A stretch of DNA of 50,000 nt. Origin: Glandiceps talaboti. Its lineage: Eukaryota; Hemichordata; Enteropneusta; Spengelidae. This document shows positions 32,534 to 48,446 of this stretch, piece by piece. The position numbers and the translations under genes were made by a program. Below the pieces are notes generated by a model, which saw only the letters and a program-made list of their open reading frames with translations, searched no databases and was not told where the DNA came from. Location of the stretch: assembly GCF_964340395.1 (NCBI RefSeq), contig NC_135568.1:18289276-18339275 (forward strand), given 5' to 3'. Position 1 is the stretch's first letter. Every line of letters begins with the position of its first letter.

Positions 32534-35500
32534 GAGTTTATTTACCACCACTATTATCAACACTGGCAGTTATACAGATGATCACCAATATTATCGACAC
32601 TAACAGTTCTATATATATTTATCACCAACATTATCGACACTAACAGTTCTACATATATTTATTACCAATATTATCGACACTAACAGTTCTATATATATTT
32701 ATTACCAATATTATCGACACTGACAGTTCTACATATATGTATCACCAATATTATCGACAGTGGCAGTTCTACATATATTTATCACCAATATTATCGACAC
32801 TAACAGTTCTACATATATTTATTACCAATATTATCGACACTAACAGTTCTACATATATGTATCACCAATATTATCGATACTGACAGTTCTACATATATTT
32901 ATCACCAATATTATCGACACTAACAGTTCTATATATATTTATCACCAATATTATCGACACTGGCAGTTCTACATATATTTATCACCAATATTATCGACAC
33001 TGACAGTTCTACATATATTTATCACCAATATTATCGACACTGGCAGTTCTACATATATTTATCACCAATATTATCGATACTGACAGTTCTATATATATTT
33101 ATCACCAATATTATCGACACTAACAGTTCTACATATATTTATCACCAATATTATCGATACTGACAGTTCTATATATATTTATTACCAATATTATCGACAC
33201 TAACAGTTCTACCTATATTTATCACCAATATTATCGACACTAACAGTTCTACATATATTTATCACCAATATTATCGACACTGGCAGTTCTACATATATTT
33301 ATCACCAATATTATCGACACTGGCAGTTCTACATATATTTATCACCAATATTATCGACACTAACAGTTCTACATATATTTATCACCAATATTATCGACAC
33401 TGACAGTTCTATATATATTTATCACCAATATTATCGACACTGACAGTTCTACATATATTTATCACCAATATTATCGACACTGGCAGTTCTACATATATTT
33501 ATCACCAATATTATCGACACTGACAGTTCTACCTATATGTATCACCAATATTATTGACACTAACAGTTCTATATATATTTATCACCAATATTATCGACAC
33601 TAACAGTTCTACATATATATATCACCAATATTATCGACACTAACAGTTCTACATATATTTATCACCAATATTATCGACACTAACAGTTCTACATATATTT
33701 ATCACCAATATTATCGACACTAATAGTTCTACATATATTTATCACCAATATTATCGACACTAACAGTTCTACATATATTTATTACCAATATTATCGACAC
33801 TAACAGTTCTACATATATTTATCACCAATATTATCGACACTAACAGTTCTACATATATTTATCACCAATATTATCGATACTGACAGTTCTACATATATTT
33901 ATCACCAATATTATCGATACTGACAGTTCTACATATATTTATTACCAATATTATCGACACTAACAGTTCTACATATATTTATCACCAATATTATCGATAC
34001 TGACAGTTCTACATATATTTATTACCAATATTATCGACACTGACAGTTCTACATATATTTATCACCAATATTATCGATATTGACAGTTCTACATATATTT
34101 ATCACCAATATTATCGATACTGACAGTTCTATATATATTTATTACCAATATTACCAACACTAACAGTTCTACATATATTTATCACCAATATTATCGACAC
34201 TGACAGTTCTACATATATTTATCACCAATATTATCGACACTAACAGTTCTACATATATTTATCACCAATATTATCGACACTAACAGTTCTACATATATTT
34301 ATCACCAATATTATCGATACTGACAGTTCTACATATATTTATCACCAATATTATCGATACTGACAGTTCTACATATATTTATCACCAATATTATCGACAC
34401 TGGCAGTTCTACATATATTTATCACCAATATTATCGACACTAACAGTTCTACATATATTTATCACCAATATTATCGACACTGACAGTTCTATATATATTT
34501 ATCACCAATATTATCGACACTGACAGTTCTACATATATTTATCACCAATATTATCGACACTGGCAGTTCTACATATATTTATCACCAATATTATCGACAC
34601 TGACAGTTCTACCTATATGTATCACCAATATTATTGACACTAACAGTGCTATTTATATTTATCACCAATATTATCGACACTAACAGTTCTACATATATAT
34701 ATCACCAATATTATCGACACTAACAGTTCTACATATATTTATCACCAATATTATCGACACTAACAGTTCTACATATATTTATCACCAATATTATCGACAC
34801 TAATAGTTCTACATATATTTATCACCAATATTATCGACACTAACAGTTCTACATATATTTATTACCAATATTATCGACACTAACAGTTCTACATATATTT
34901 ATCACCAATATTATCGACACTAACAGTTCTACATATATTTATCACCAATATTATCGATACTGACAGTTCTACATATATTTATCACCAATATTATCGATAC
35001 TGACAGTTCTACATATATTTATTACCAATATTATCGACACTAACAGTTCTACATATATTTATCGCCAATATTATCGATACTGACAGTTCTACATATATTT
35101 ATTACCAATATTATCGACACTGACAGTTCTACATATATTTATCACCAATATTATCGATATTGACAGTTCTACATATATTTATCACCAATATTATCGATAC
35201 TGACAGTTCTATATATATTTATTACCAATATTATCAACACTAACAGTTCTACATATATTTATCACCAATATTATCGACACTGACAGTTCTACATATATTT
35301 ATCACCAATATTATCGACACTAACAGTTCTACATATATTTATCACCAATATTATCGATACTGACAGTTCTACATATATTTATCACCAATATTATCGACAC
35401 TGACAGTTCTACATATATTTATCACCAATATTATCGACACTGACAGTTCTACATATATTTATCACCAATATTATCGACACTAACAGTTCTACAAATATTT

Positions 35501-38500
35501 ATCACCAATATTATCGATACTGACAGTTCTACATATATTTATCACCAATATTATCGATACTGACAGTTCTACATATATTTATTACCAATATTATCGACAC
35601 TAACAGTTCTACATATATTTATCACCAATATTATCGATACTGACAGTTCTACATATATTTATTACCAATATTATCGACACTGACAGTTGTACATATATTT
35701 ATTACCAATATTATTGACACTGACAGTTCTACATATATGTATCACCAATATTATCGACACTAACAGTTCTACATATATTTATCACCAATATTATCGACAC
35801 TAACAGTTCTACATATATTTATCACCAATATTATCGACACTAACAGTTCTACATATATTTATTACCAATATTATCGACACTAACAGTTCTACATATATGT
35901 ATCACCAATATTATTGACACTAACAGTTCTACATATATTTATCACCAATATTATCGACACTAACAGTTCTACATATATTTATCACCAATATTATCGACAC
36001 TAACAGTTCTACATATATTTATCACCAATATTATCGACACTGACAGTTCTATATATATTTATCACCAATATTATCGACACTGACAGTTCTGCATATATTT
36101 ATCAGCAATATTATCGACACTGACAGTTCTACATATATTTATCACCAATATTATCGACACTAACAGTTCTATATATATTTATCACCAATATTATCGACAC
36201 TGACAGTTCTACATATATTTATCACCAATATTATCGACACTAACAGTTCTACATATATTTATCACCAATATTATCGACACTAACAGTTCTACATATATTT
36301 ATCACCAATATTATCGACACTAACAGTTCTACATATATGTATCACCAATATTATCGACACTAACAGTTCTACATATATTTATCACCAATATTATCGACTC
36401 TGACAGTTCTATATATATTTATCACCAATATTATCGACACTGACAGTTCTACATATATTTATCAGCAATATTATCGACACTGACAGTTCTACATATATGT
36501 ATCACCAATATTATCGACACTAACAGTTCTATATATATTTATCACCAATATTATCAACACTGACAGTTCTACATATATTTATCACCAATATTATCGACAC
36601 TAACAGTTCTACATATATTTATCACCAATATTATCGACACTAACAGTTCTACATATATTTATCACCAATATTATCGACACTAACAGTTCTACATATATTT
36701 ATCACCAATATTATCGACACTAACAGTTCTACATATATTTATCACCAATATTATCGACACTAATAGTTCTACATATATTTATCACCAATATTATCGACAC
36801 TAACAGTTCTACATATATGTATCACCAATATTATCGACACTAACAGTTCTACATATATGTATCACCAATATTATCGACACTAACAGTTCTACATATATTT
36901 ATCACCAATATTATCGACACTGGCAGTTCTACATATATTTATCACCAATATTATCGACACTAACAGTTCTATATATATTTATCACCAATATTATCGACAC
37001 TAACAGTTCTACATATATTTATCACCAATATTATCGACACTAATAGTTCTACATATATTTATCACCAATATTATCGACACTAACAGTTCTACATATATGT
37101 ATCACCAATATTATCGACACTGGCAGTTCTACATATATTTATCACCAATATTATCGACACTAACAGTTCTACATATATTTATCACCAATATTATCGACAC
37201 TGACAGTTCTATATATATTTATTACCAATATTATCGACTCTGACAGTTCTATATATATTTATCACCAATATTATCGACACTACCAGTTCTACATATATTT
37301 ATCACCAATATTATCGACACTAACAGTTCTACATATATTTATCACCAATATTATCGACACTAACAGTTCTACATATATTTATCACCAATATTATCGACAC
37401 TAATAGTTCTACATATATTTATCACCAATATTATCGACACTAATAGTTCTACATATATTTATCACCAATATTATCGACACTAACAGTTCTACATATATGT
37501 ATCACCAATATTATCGACACTGGCAGTTCTACATATATTTATCACCAATATTATCGACACTAACAGTTCTACATATATTTATCACCAATATTATCGACAC
37601 TGACAGTTCTATATATATTTATTACCAATATTATCGACTCTGACAGTTCTATATATATTTATCACCAATATTATCGACACTACCAGTTCTACATATATTT
37701 ATCACCAATATTATCGACACTAACAGTTCTACATATATTTATCACCAATATTATCGACACTAACAGTTCTACATATATTTATCACCAATATTATCGACAC
37801 TAATAGTTCTACATATATTTATCACCAATATTATCGACACTAACAGTTCTACATATATGTATCACCAATATTATCGACACTAACAGTTCTACATATATTT
37901 ATTACCAATATTATCGACACTGACAGTTCTACATATATTTATCACCAATATTATCGACACTAACAGTTCTACATATATTTATCACCAATATTATTGACAC
38001 TAACAGTTCTACATATATTTATCACCAATATTATCGACACTATCAGTTCTGCATATATTTATCACCAATATTATCGACACTGACAGTTCTACATATATTT
38101 ATCACCAATATTATCGACACTAATAGTTCTACATATATTTATCACCAATATTATCGACACTAATAGTTCTACATATATTTATCACCAATATTATCGACAC
38201 TAACAGTTCTACATATATGTATCACCAATATTATCGACACTGGCAGTTCTACATATATTTATCACCAATATTATCGACACTAACAGTTCTACATATATTT
38301 ATTACCAATATTATCGACACTAACAGTTCTATATATATTTATTACCAATATTATCGACTCTGACAGTTCTATATATATTTATCACCAATATTATCGACAC
38401 TAACAGTTCTACATATATTTATCACCAATATTATCGACACTAACAGTTCTACATATATTTATCACCAATATTATCGACACTAACAGTTCTACATATATTT

Positions 38501-41500
38501 ATCACCAATATTATCGACACTAATAGTTCTACATATATTTATCACCAATATTATCGACACTAACAGTTCTACATATATGTATCACCAATATTATCGACAC
38601 TGACAGTTCTATATATATTTATCACCAATATTATCGACACTGACAGTTCTACATATATTTATCACCAATATTATCGACACTAACAGTTCTACATATATTC
38701 ATCACCAATATTATCGACACTAACAGTTCTACATATATTTATCACCAATATTATCGATACTGACAGTTCTACATATATTTATCACCAATATTATCGATAC
38801 TGACAGTTCTACATATATTTATTACCAATATTATCGACACTAACAGTTCTACATATATTTATCACCAATATTATCGATACTGACAGTTCTACATATATTT
38901 ATTACCAATATTATCGACACTGACAGTTCTACATATATTTATCACCAATATTATCGACACTGACAGTTCTACATATATTTATCACCAATATTATCGACAC
39001 TAACAGTTCTACATATATTTATTACCAATATTATCGACACTAACAGTTCTACATATATTTATCACCAATATTATCGACACTAACAGTTCTACATATATTT
39101 ATTACCAATATTATCGACACTAACAGTTCTACATATATTTATCACCAATATTATCGACACTAATAGTTCTACATATATTTATCACCAATATTATCGACAC
39201 TAACAGTTCTACATATATGTATCACCAATATTATCGACACTGACAGTTCTATATATATTTATCACCAATATTATCGACACTGACAGTTCTACATATATTT
39301 ATCACCAATATTATCGACACTAACAGTTCTACATATATTCATCACCAATATTATCGACACTAACAGTTCTACATATATTTATCACCAATATTATCGATAC
39401 TGACAGTTCTACATATATTTATCACCAATATTATCGATACTGACAGTTCTACATATATTTATTACCAATATTATCGACACTAACAGTTCTACATATATTT
39501 ATCACCAATATTATCGATACTGACAGTTCTACATATATTTATTACCAATATTATCGACACTGACAGTTCTACATATATTTATCACCAATATTATCGACAC
39601 TGACAGTTCTACATATATTTATCACCAATATTATCGACACTAACAGTTCTACATATATTTATTACCAATATTATCGACACTAACAGTTCTACATATATTT
39701 ATCACCAATATTATCGACACTAACAGTTCTACATATATTTATTACCAATATTATCGACACTGACAGTTCTACATATATTTATCACCAATATTATCGACAC
39801 TAACAGTTCTACATATATTTATCACCAATATTATCGACACTGACAGTTCTACATATATTTATTACCAATATTATCGACACTGACAGTTCTACATATATTT
39901 ATCACCAATATTATCGAACTAATAGTTCTACATATATTTATCACCAATATTATCGACACTAACAGTTCTACATATATGTATCACCAATATTATCGACACT
40001 AACAGTTCTACATATATTTATTACCAATATTATCGACACTGACAGTTCTACATATATTTATCACCAATATTATCGACACTAATAGTTCTACATATATTTA
40101 TCACCAATATTATCGACACTAACAGTTCTACATATATGTATCACCAATATTATCGACACTAACAGTTCTACATATATGTATCACCAATATTATCGACACT
40201 GACAGTTCTACATATATTTATCACCAATATTATCGACACTAACAGTTCTACATATATTTATTACCAATATTATCGACACTAACAGTTCTACATATATTTA
40301 TCACCAATATTATCGACACTAACAGTTCTACATATATTTATTACCAATATTATCGACACTAACAGTTCTACATATATTTATCACCAATATTATCGACACT
40401 AACAGTTCTACATATATTTATTACCAATATTATTGACACTGACAGTTCTACATATATGTATCACCAATATTATCGACACTGACAGTTCTACATATATTTA
40501 TCACCAATATTATTGACACTAACAGTTCTACATATATTTATCACCAATATTATCGACACTGACAGTTCTACATATATGTATCACCAATATTATCGACACT
40601 AACAGTTCTACATATATTTATTACCAATATTATCGACACTGACAGTTCTACATATATTTATCACCAATATTATCGACACTAACAGTTCTACATATATTTA
40701 TTACCAATATTATTGACACTGACAGTTCTACATATATGTATCACCAATATTATCGACACTGACAGTTCTACATATATGTATCACCAATATTATTGACACT
40801 AACAGTTCTACATATATTTATTACCAATATTATCGACACTAACAGTTCTACATATATTTATCACCAATATTATCGACACTGACAGTTCTACATATATTTA
40901 TTACCAATATTATCGACACTGACAGTTCTACATATATTTATCACCAATATTATCGACACTAATAGTTCTACATATATTTATCACCAATATTATCGACACT
41001 AACAGTTCTACATATATGTATCACCAATATTATCGACACTAACAGTTCTACATATATTTATTACCAATATTATCGACACTAACAGTTCTACATATATTTA
41101 TTACCAATATTATCGACACTAACAGTTCTACATATATTTATCACCAATATTATCGACACTAACAGTTCTACATATATTTATTACCAATATTATCGACACT
41201 AACAGTTCTACATATATATATCACCAATATTATCGACACTAACAGTTCTACATATATATATTACCAATATTATCGACACTAACAGTTCTACATATATATA
41301 TCACCAATATTATCGACACTAACAGTTCTACATATATATATCACCAATATTATCGACACTAACAGTTCTACATATATTTATCACCAATATTATCGACACT
41401 AACAGTTCTACATATATATATCACCAATATTATCGACACTAATAGTTCTATATATATTTATTACCAATATTATCGACACTGACAGTTCTACATATATTTA

Positions 41501-44500
41501 TCACCAATATTATCGACACTAACAGTTCTACATATATTTATCACCAATATTATCGACACTAATAGTTCTACATATATTTATCACCAATATTATCGACACT
41601 AACAGTTCTATATATATTTATTACCAATATTATCGACACTGACAGTTCTACATATATTTATCACCAATATTATCGACACTAACAGTTCTACATATATGTA
41701 TCACCAATATTATCGACACTGACAGTTCTATATATATTTATCACCAATATTATCGACACTGACAGTTCTACATATATTTATTACCAATATTATCGACACT
41801 GACAGTTCTACATATATTTATTACCAATATTATCGACACTAACAGTTCTACATATATTTATTACCAATATTATCGACACTGGCAGTTCTACATATATGTA
41901 TCACCAATATTATCGACACTGGCAGTTCTACATATATTTATCACCAATATTATCCACACTAATAGTTCTACATATATGTATCACCAATATTATCGACACT
42001 AACAGTTCTACATATATTTATCACCAATATTATCGACACTGGCAGTTCTACATATATTTATCACCAATATTATCGACACTGGCAGTTCTACATATATTTA
42101 TCACCAATATTATCGACACTGACAGTTCTACCTATATGTATCACCAATATTATCGACACTAACAGTTCTACATATATTTATCACCAATATTATCGACACT
42201 AACAGTTCTATATATATTTATCACCAATATTATCGACACTAACAGTTCTACATATATTTATCACCAATATTATCGACACTAACAGTTCTACATATATTTA
42301 TTACCAATATTATCGACACTAACAGTTCTACATATATTTATCACCAATATTATCGACACTAACAGTTCTACATATATATATCACCAATATTATCGACACT
42401 AATAGTTCTACATATATTTATCACCAATATTATTGACACTGACAGTTCTACATATATATATCACCAATATTATCGACACTAATAGTTCTACATATATTTA
42501 TCACCAATATTTTTGACACTGACAGTTCTACATATATATATCACCAATATTATCGACACTAACAGTTCTACATATATTTATCACCAATATTATCGACACT
42601 AACAGTTCTACATATATTTATCACCAATATTATCGACACTAACAGTTCTACACATATTTATCACCAATATTATCGACACTGACAGTTCTACATATATTTA
42701 TCACCAATATTATCGACACTGACAGTTCTACATATATATATCACCAATATTATCGACACTAGCAGTTCTACATATATTTATTACCAATATTATCGACACT
42801 AACAGTTCTACATATATTTATCACCAATATTATCGACACTAACAGTTCTACATATATTTATCACCAATATTATCGACACTAGCAGTTCTACATATATTTA
42901 TCACCAATATTATCGACACTAACAGTTCTACATATATGTATCACCAATATTATCGACACTAACAGTTCTATATATATTTATCACCAATATTATCGACACT
43001 AACAGTTCTACATATATTTATTACCAATATTATCGACACTGACAGTTCTATATATATTTATTACCAATATTATCGACACTGACAGTTCTACATATATTTA
43101 TCACCAATATTATCGACACTGACAGTTCTACCTATATTTATCACCAATATTATCGACAGTGGCAGTTCTATATATATTTATCACCAATATTATCGACACT
43201 AACAGTTCTACATATATTTATTACCAATATTATCGACACTGACAGTTCTACATATATTTATTACCAATATTATCGACACTGACAGTTCTACATATATGTA
43301 TCACCAATATTATCGACACTAACAGTTCTACATATATTTATCACCAATATTATCGACACTAACAGTTCTATATATATTTATCAGCAATATTATCGACACT
43401 AACAGTTCTACATATATTTATCAGCAATATTATCGACACTGACAGTTCTACATATATTTATCACCAATATTTTCGACACTGACAATTCTACATATATTTA
43501 TCTCCAATATTATCGACACTGACAGTTCTACATATATGTATCACCAATATTATCGACACTAACAGTTCTACATATATTTATCACCAATATTATCGACACT
43601 GGCAGTTCTACATATATGTATCACCAATATTATCGACACTAACAGTTCTACATATATTTATCACCAATATTATCGACACTAACAGTTCTACATATATTTA
43701 TCACCAATATTATCGACACTGGCAGTTCTACATATATTTATCACCAATATTATCGACACTAACAGTTCTACATATATTTATCACCAATATTATCGACACT
43801 AACAGTTCTACATATATTTATCACCAATATTATCGATACTGACAGTTCTACATATATTTATCACCAATATTATCGACACTAACAGTTCTACATATATTTA
43901 TCACCAATATTATTGACACTGACAGTTCTACATATATTTATCACCAATATTATCGACACTAACAGTTCTACATATATTTATCACCAATATTATCGACACT
44001 AACAGTTCTACATATATTTATCACCAATATTATCGATACTGACAGTTATACATATATTTATCACCAATATTATCGACACTGACAGTTCTACATATATTTA
44101 TCACCAATATTATTGACACTGACAGTTCTATATATATTTATTACCAATATTATCGACACTGACAGTTCTACATATATTTATCACCAATATTATTGACACT
44201 GACAGTTCTACATATATGTATCACCAATATTATTGACACTAACAGTTCTACATATATTTATCACCAATATTATCGACACTAACAGTTCTACATATATGTA
44301 TCACCAATATTATCGACACTAACAGTTCTACATATATATATCACCAATATTATCGACACTAACAGTTCTACATATATTTATCACCAATATTATCGACACT
44401 AACAGTTCTACATATATTTATCACCAATATTATCGACACTGGCAGTTCTATATATATTTATCACCAATATTATTGACACTAACAGTTCTACATATATTTA

Positions 44501-44680
44501 TCACCAATATTATCGACACTAACAGTTCTACATATATGTATCACCAATATTATCGATACTAACAGTTCTACATGTATTTATCACCAATATTATCGACACT
44601 GACAGTTCTATATATATTTATCACCAATATTATCGACACTAACAGTTCTACCTATATGTATCACCAATATTATCGAAACT
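32534..44680. repeat. 40-bp satellite-like array, about 300 copies over 12.1 kb
   Basis: The unit is TAACAGTTCTACATATATTT followed by ATCACCAATATTATCGACAC. Variation is confined to a few sites: TAACAG/TGACAG/TGGCAG/TAATAG, ACATAT/ATATAT/ACCTAT, TATTT/TATGT/TATAT, ATCACC/ATTACC and TCGACAC/TCGATAC/TTGACAC. The only frame slip is one base lost near 39916. Higher-order copies are visible at 1080, 640 and 400 bp offsets. Both edges decay into non-repeat DNA. Only two short chance frames occur (41896 and 44572). Confidence 0.98.
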
Positions 44681-45488
44681 TTAAAAGTTTAGGTACCGCC
44701 GCCGTAGACGGTGGCGCCAGAAACACATGTACTCAGGAATTTGACATTTGTAGCTAGTTTCTGCACTTGCAATACAACAATATTTCATTAGCTAATCACC
44801 CTGCAAACAATTTTTTTTTCTGTCTTGAGTTGGTCAGCAAATTATTTCCGACAATTTTTTTTCGAAAATACTCAGCCCCCCCCCCCTCCCGAATACAAGT
44901 GGTATACCCTCCTTACACATTACAAGTCCCAGAATCACGAGAATGCAGAAAGGATACATCGATTCGGAATCGACTGTAAATCAACAAACTTCGTATATAC
45001 AATACATTGGCCAATTTAGACATAGGAGAAAGACTCTACATCAGAATTCAAAACCACCTATCACAAAGAAGACTAATTTATGAACCGACACCAATCCATT
45101 TGAATGGAATATTACTCATAAACAACACTTCAGAATGGAGAATGTATTCGGTTGATGGTTCGACGAATCAATAGGATACAGTTATATTGTACTGTCCTAA
45201 TACTTTAGAATTATAGGAAAAGATCCAATAAAAACAGCCGTTGACTACGTGAGTCCGTGAGTCCGTGCGGATAAAAGCTAGTCACACTCGTAAATGATAT
45301 ATAAACAGAATCGGTAACATAGCACTATTTATTTCAACAAATCATTAGTATTGTATACACTTTTTACATAGTGAGTGGGGATAAGGAAGGGTTAGTGGGT
45401 GAAGGCGAATTCAAAGGCGAAGGCGAAATAACTCATTAATAATGAGTTAGGTAGTCATCATAGTAAAGCTGGTTTATCATAACCATAA
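44681..45488. other. Unannotated spacer beyond the 40-bp array
   Basis: Begins with a GC-rich patch (ACCGCCGCCGTAGACGGTGG), rare in this window. A C run lies near 44876-44887 and an 8-bp inverted repeat AACTCATT/AATGAGTT at 45430-45448. Short frames only. Confidence 0.5.
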
Positions 45489-45641
45489 GCATTGTCATAA
45501 ACCACGGCCTCTTTTACGTAACTATTTCATGTGGACAAATATACCCCCTGAAATTTAACCCACCTTTACCCACCCCCAATAAAGGAGGTTAAACATGCCT
45601 TTTCGTATAGTGCATTGTCATAAACCACGGCCTCTTTTACG
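45489..45641 (+). repeat. Pair of 30-bp direct repeats 123 bp apart
   Basis: Bases 45489-45518 and 45612-45641 are identical, starting GCATTGTCATAAACCACGGC. Between them is an AT-rich stretch with CACCTTTACCCACCCCC. Function unknown. Confidence 0.85.
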
Positions 45642-45760
45642 GCACCGTCCAAGCATAACTTTATTACTTGGCACCTTATATTGAAAAGACATTTCTAAAA
45701 AGAAAAAGAAAAAAAAAAGAAAGTAAAGCTAAGTGAACAATATATAAATATGTGTAAACA
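45642..45760. other. Short unannotated spacer
   Basis: Includes an A-rich run near 45698-45724. Nothing else seen. Confidence 0.5.
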
Positions 45761-46105
45761 AATATGGCCAATCCCAAGTCCCCTGTGGTATAATATGGCC
45801 AGTCCCAAGTCCCCCGTGGTACAATATGGCCCGTCCCAAGTCCCCCGTGGTACAATATGGCCCGTCCCAAGTCCCCCGTGGTACAATATGGCCAGTCCCA
45901 AGTCCCCCGTGGTACAATATGGCCCGTCCCAAGTCCCCTGTGGTATAATATGGCCCGTCCCAAGTCCCCCGTGGTACAATATGGCCAGTCCCAAGTCCCC
46001 CGTGGTACAATATGGCCCGTCCCAAGTCCCCTGTGGTACAATATGGCCCGTCCCAAGTCCCCTGTGGTACAATATGGCCCGTCCCAAGTCCCCTGTGGTA
46101 CAATG
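45761..46105. repeat. 31-bp minisatellite, about 11 copies
   Basis: The unit contains CCCAAGTCCCCCGTGGTACA and ATATGGCCCGT. It is the only GC-rich unit in the window. A 31-bp period rotates the frame each copy, producing five overlapping spurious frames of 99-155 residues. Confidence 0.97.
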
Positions 46106-46768
46106 GTAAAAAAAATCCACAACAAGATACCATACAGGACGACTTTGGACTATTAACAGCAAAGATAGCGGATGGGATAAAGTAGGATTTAAAATGGTTG
46201 ATTTAAGCTACCACAGTATATTCCTAGAAATACGTCAGTCGTTGAATTCTTTATAGAGTTGATGGGGATGGGTCTTTTAGAACACAACTCAGCTTGCCCA
46301 GTAATTCATTTGTTATACATAGTATCTAGACTTTCACTTTGTTTACCGAAATCTTAGGGATGGCAACCATATAATGGGATGTTTCTCAATTTATAAGGAA
46401 CGTCGCGTTTTATATATTCCAATTCATCAATAAAATGTGATCACTTCTAAGTGTGTATATTGTATGTATCTAACTCCTTATTCACTGACCTATTTATTTC
46501 AGTCAATGTAATCCTCAGTCAATGTAATCTTTGTGTTAATGTAATCCTTGTCAATGCAAAGGAAATTTCATGTTTTCCATGAGAAATAAAGAATATATAG
46601 TCACCCTATAGTAAATAAATGATGAGAATTGATTAATGTTTCGATAGAAAGGCCAGTTGGCAACATCTATTTCTATGTCCCTGAACGTGTATGACCCAAT
46701 TCCGCACAAAAAAAGTGACCCTTATATCACCAATTACACTAGTGTTAGTACAATAACATGTAGTCCAA
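46106..46768. other. Unannotated spacer
   Basis: AT-rich. Contains two near copies of AGTCAATGTAATC (46502-46530). No gene found. Confidence 0.5.
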
Positions 46769-48361
46769 GTGAGTAATGAATGTGATATAGTGTTAACAGA
46801 TTAAACTAAATATACCATGTACTCTCTACGTGAGTAATGAATGTGATATAGTGTTAACAGAATAAACTAAATATACCATGTACTCTCTACGAGAGTAATG
46901 AATGTGATATAGTGTTAACAGAATACACTAAATATACCATGTACTCTCTATGTGAGTAATGAATGTGATATAGTGTTAACAGAATAAACTAAATATACCA
47001 TGTACTCTCTACGTGAGTAATGAATGTGATATAGTGTTAACAGAATAAACTAAATATACCATGTACTCTCTACGTGAGTAATGAATGTTATATAGTGTTA
47101 ACAGAATAAACTAAATATACCATGTACTCTCTACGTGAGTAATGAATGTGATATAGTGTTAACAGATTAAACTAAATATACCATGTACTCTCTACGTGAG
47201 TAATGAATGTGATATAGTGTTAACAGAATAAACTAAATATACCATGTACTCTCTACGAGAGTAATGAATGTGATATAGTGTTAACAGAATACACTAAATA
47301 TACCATGTACTCTCTATGTGAGTAATGAATGTGATATAGTGTTAACAGAATAAACTAAATATACCATGTACTCTCTACGTGAGTAATGAATGTGATATAG
47401 TGTTAACAGAATAAACTAAATATACCATGTACTCTCTACGTGAGTAATGAATGTTATATAGTGTTAACAGAATAAACTAAATATACCATGTACTCTCTAC
47501 GTGAGTAATGAATGTGATATAGTGTTAACAGAATACACTAAATATACCATGTACTCTCTACGTGAGTAATGAATGTGATATAGTGTTAACAGATTAAACT
47601 AAATATACCATGTACTCTCTACGTGAGTAATGAATGTGATATAGTGTTAACAGATTAAACTAAATATACCATGTACTCTCTACGAAAGTAATGAATGTGA
47701 TATAGTGTTAGCAGAATAAACTAAATATACCATGTACTCTCTATGTGAGTAATGAATGTGATATAGTGTTAACAGAATACACTAAATATACCATGTACTC
47801 TCTATGTGAGTAATGAATGTGATATAGTGTTAACAGAATAAACTAAATATACCATGTACTCTCTACGTGAGTAATGAATGTGATATAGTGTTAACAGAAT
47901 ACACTAAATATACCATGTACTCTCTATGTGAGTAATGAATGTGATATAGTGTTAACAGAATACACTAAATATACCATGTACTCTCTACGTGAGTAATGAA
48001 TGTGATATAGTGTTAACAGAATACACTAAATATACCATGTACTCTCTACGTGAGTAATGAATGTGATATAGTGTTAACAGAATAAACTAAATATACCATG
48101 AACTCTCTACGTGAGTAATGAATGTGATATAGTGTTAACAGAATACACTAAATATACCATGAACTCTCTACGTGAGTAATGAATGTGATATAGTGTTAAC
48201 AGATTAAACTAAATATACCATGAACTCTCTACGTGAGTGATGAATGTGATATAGTGTTAACATAATACACTAAATATACCATGAACTCTCTACGTGATGA
48301 ATGTGATATAGTGTTAGCAGAATACACTAAATATACCATGTACTCTCTACATAAGTATTGA
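46769..48361. repeat. 61-bp minisatellite, about 26 copies
   Basis: The unit contains GTGAGTAATGAATGTGATAT, AGTGTTAACAGAATAAACTA and ATACCATGTACTCTCTAC. A marked unit with CTACGAGAGTAATG at 46891 recurs at 47257, 366 bp or six units on, with the same following variants. Each unit holds a short TACTC/GAGTA inverted repeat. No coding frame. Confidence 0.97.
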
Positions 48362-48446
48362 ATGTACTATTGTGTGAACACAACAATGTATACCATATGC
48401 CCTCATTATAATATATAACTATGATATATAGGTACACTATCTACAG
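48362..48446. other. Short spacer after the 61-bp array
   Basis: AT-rich, ending in the acceptor-like ACTATCTACAG. Confidence 0.4.

Noticed and set aside
32534-44680. CRISPR-like regular spacing
   Set aside because: There are no unique spacers between repeats. The unit is contiguous, and the setting is eukaryotic.
45676-46162. Five overlapping frames of 99-155 residues on both strands
   Set aside because: The 31-bp unit rotates through all frames; no start context or domain.
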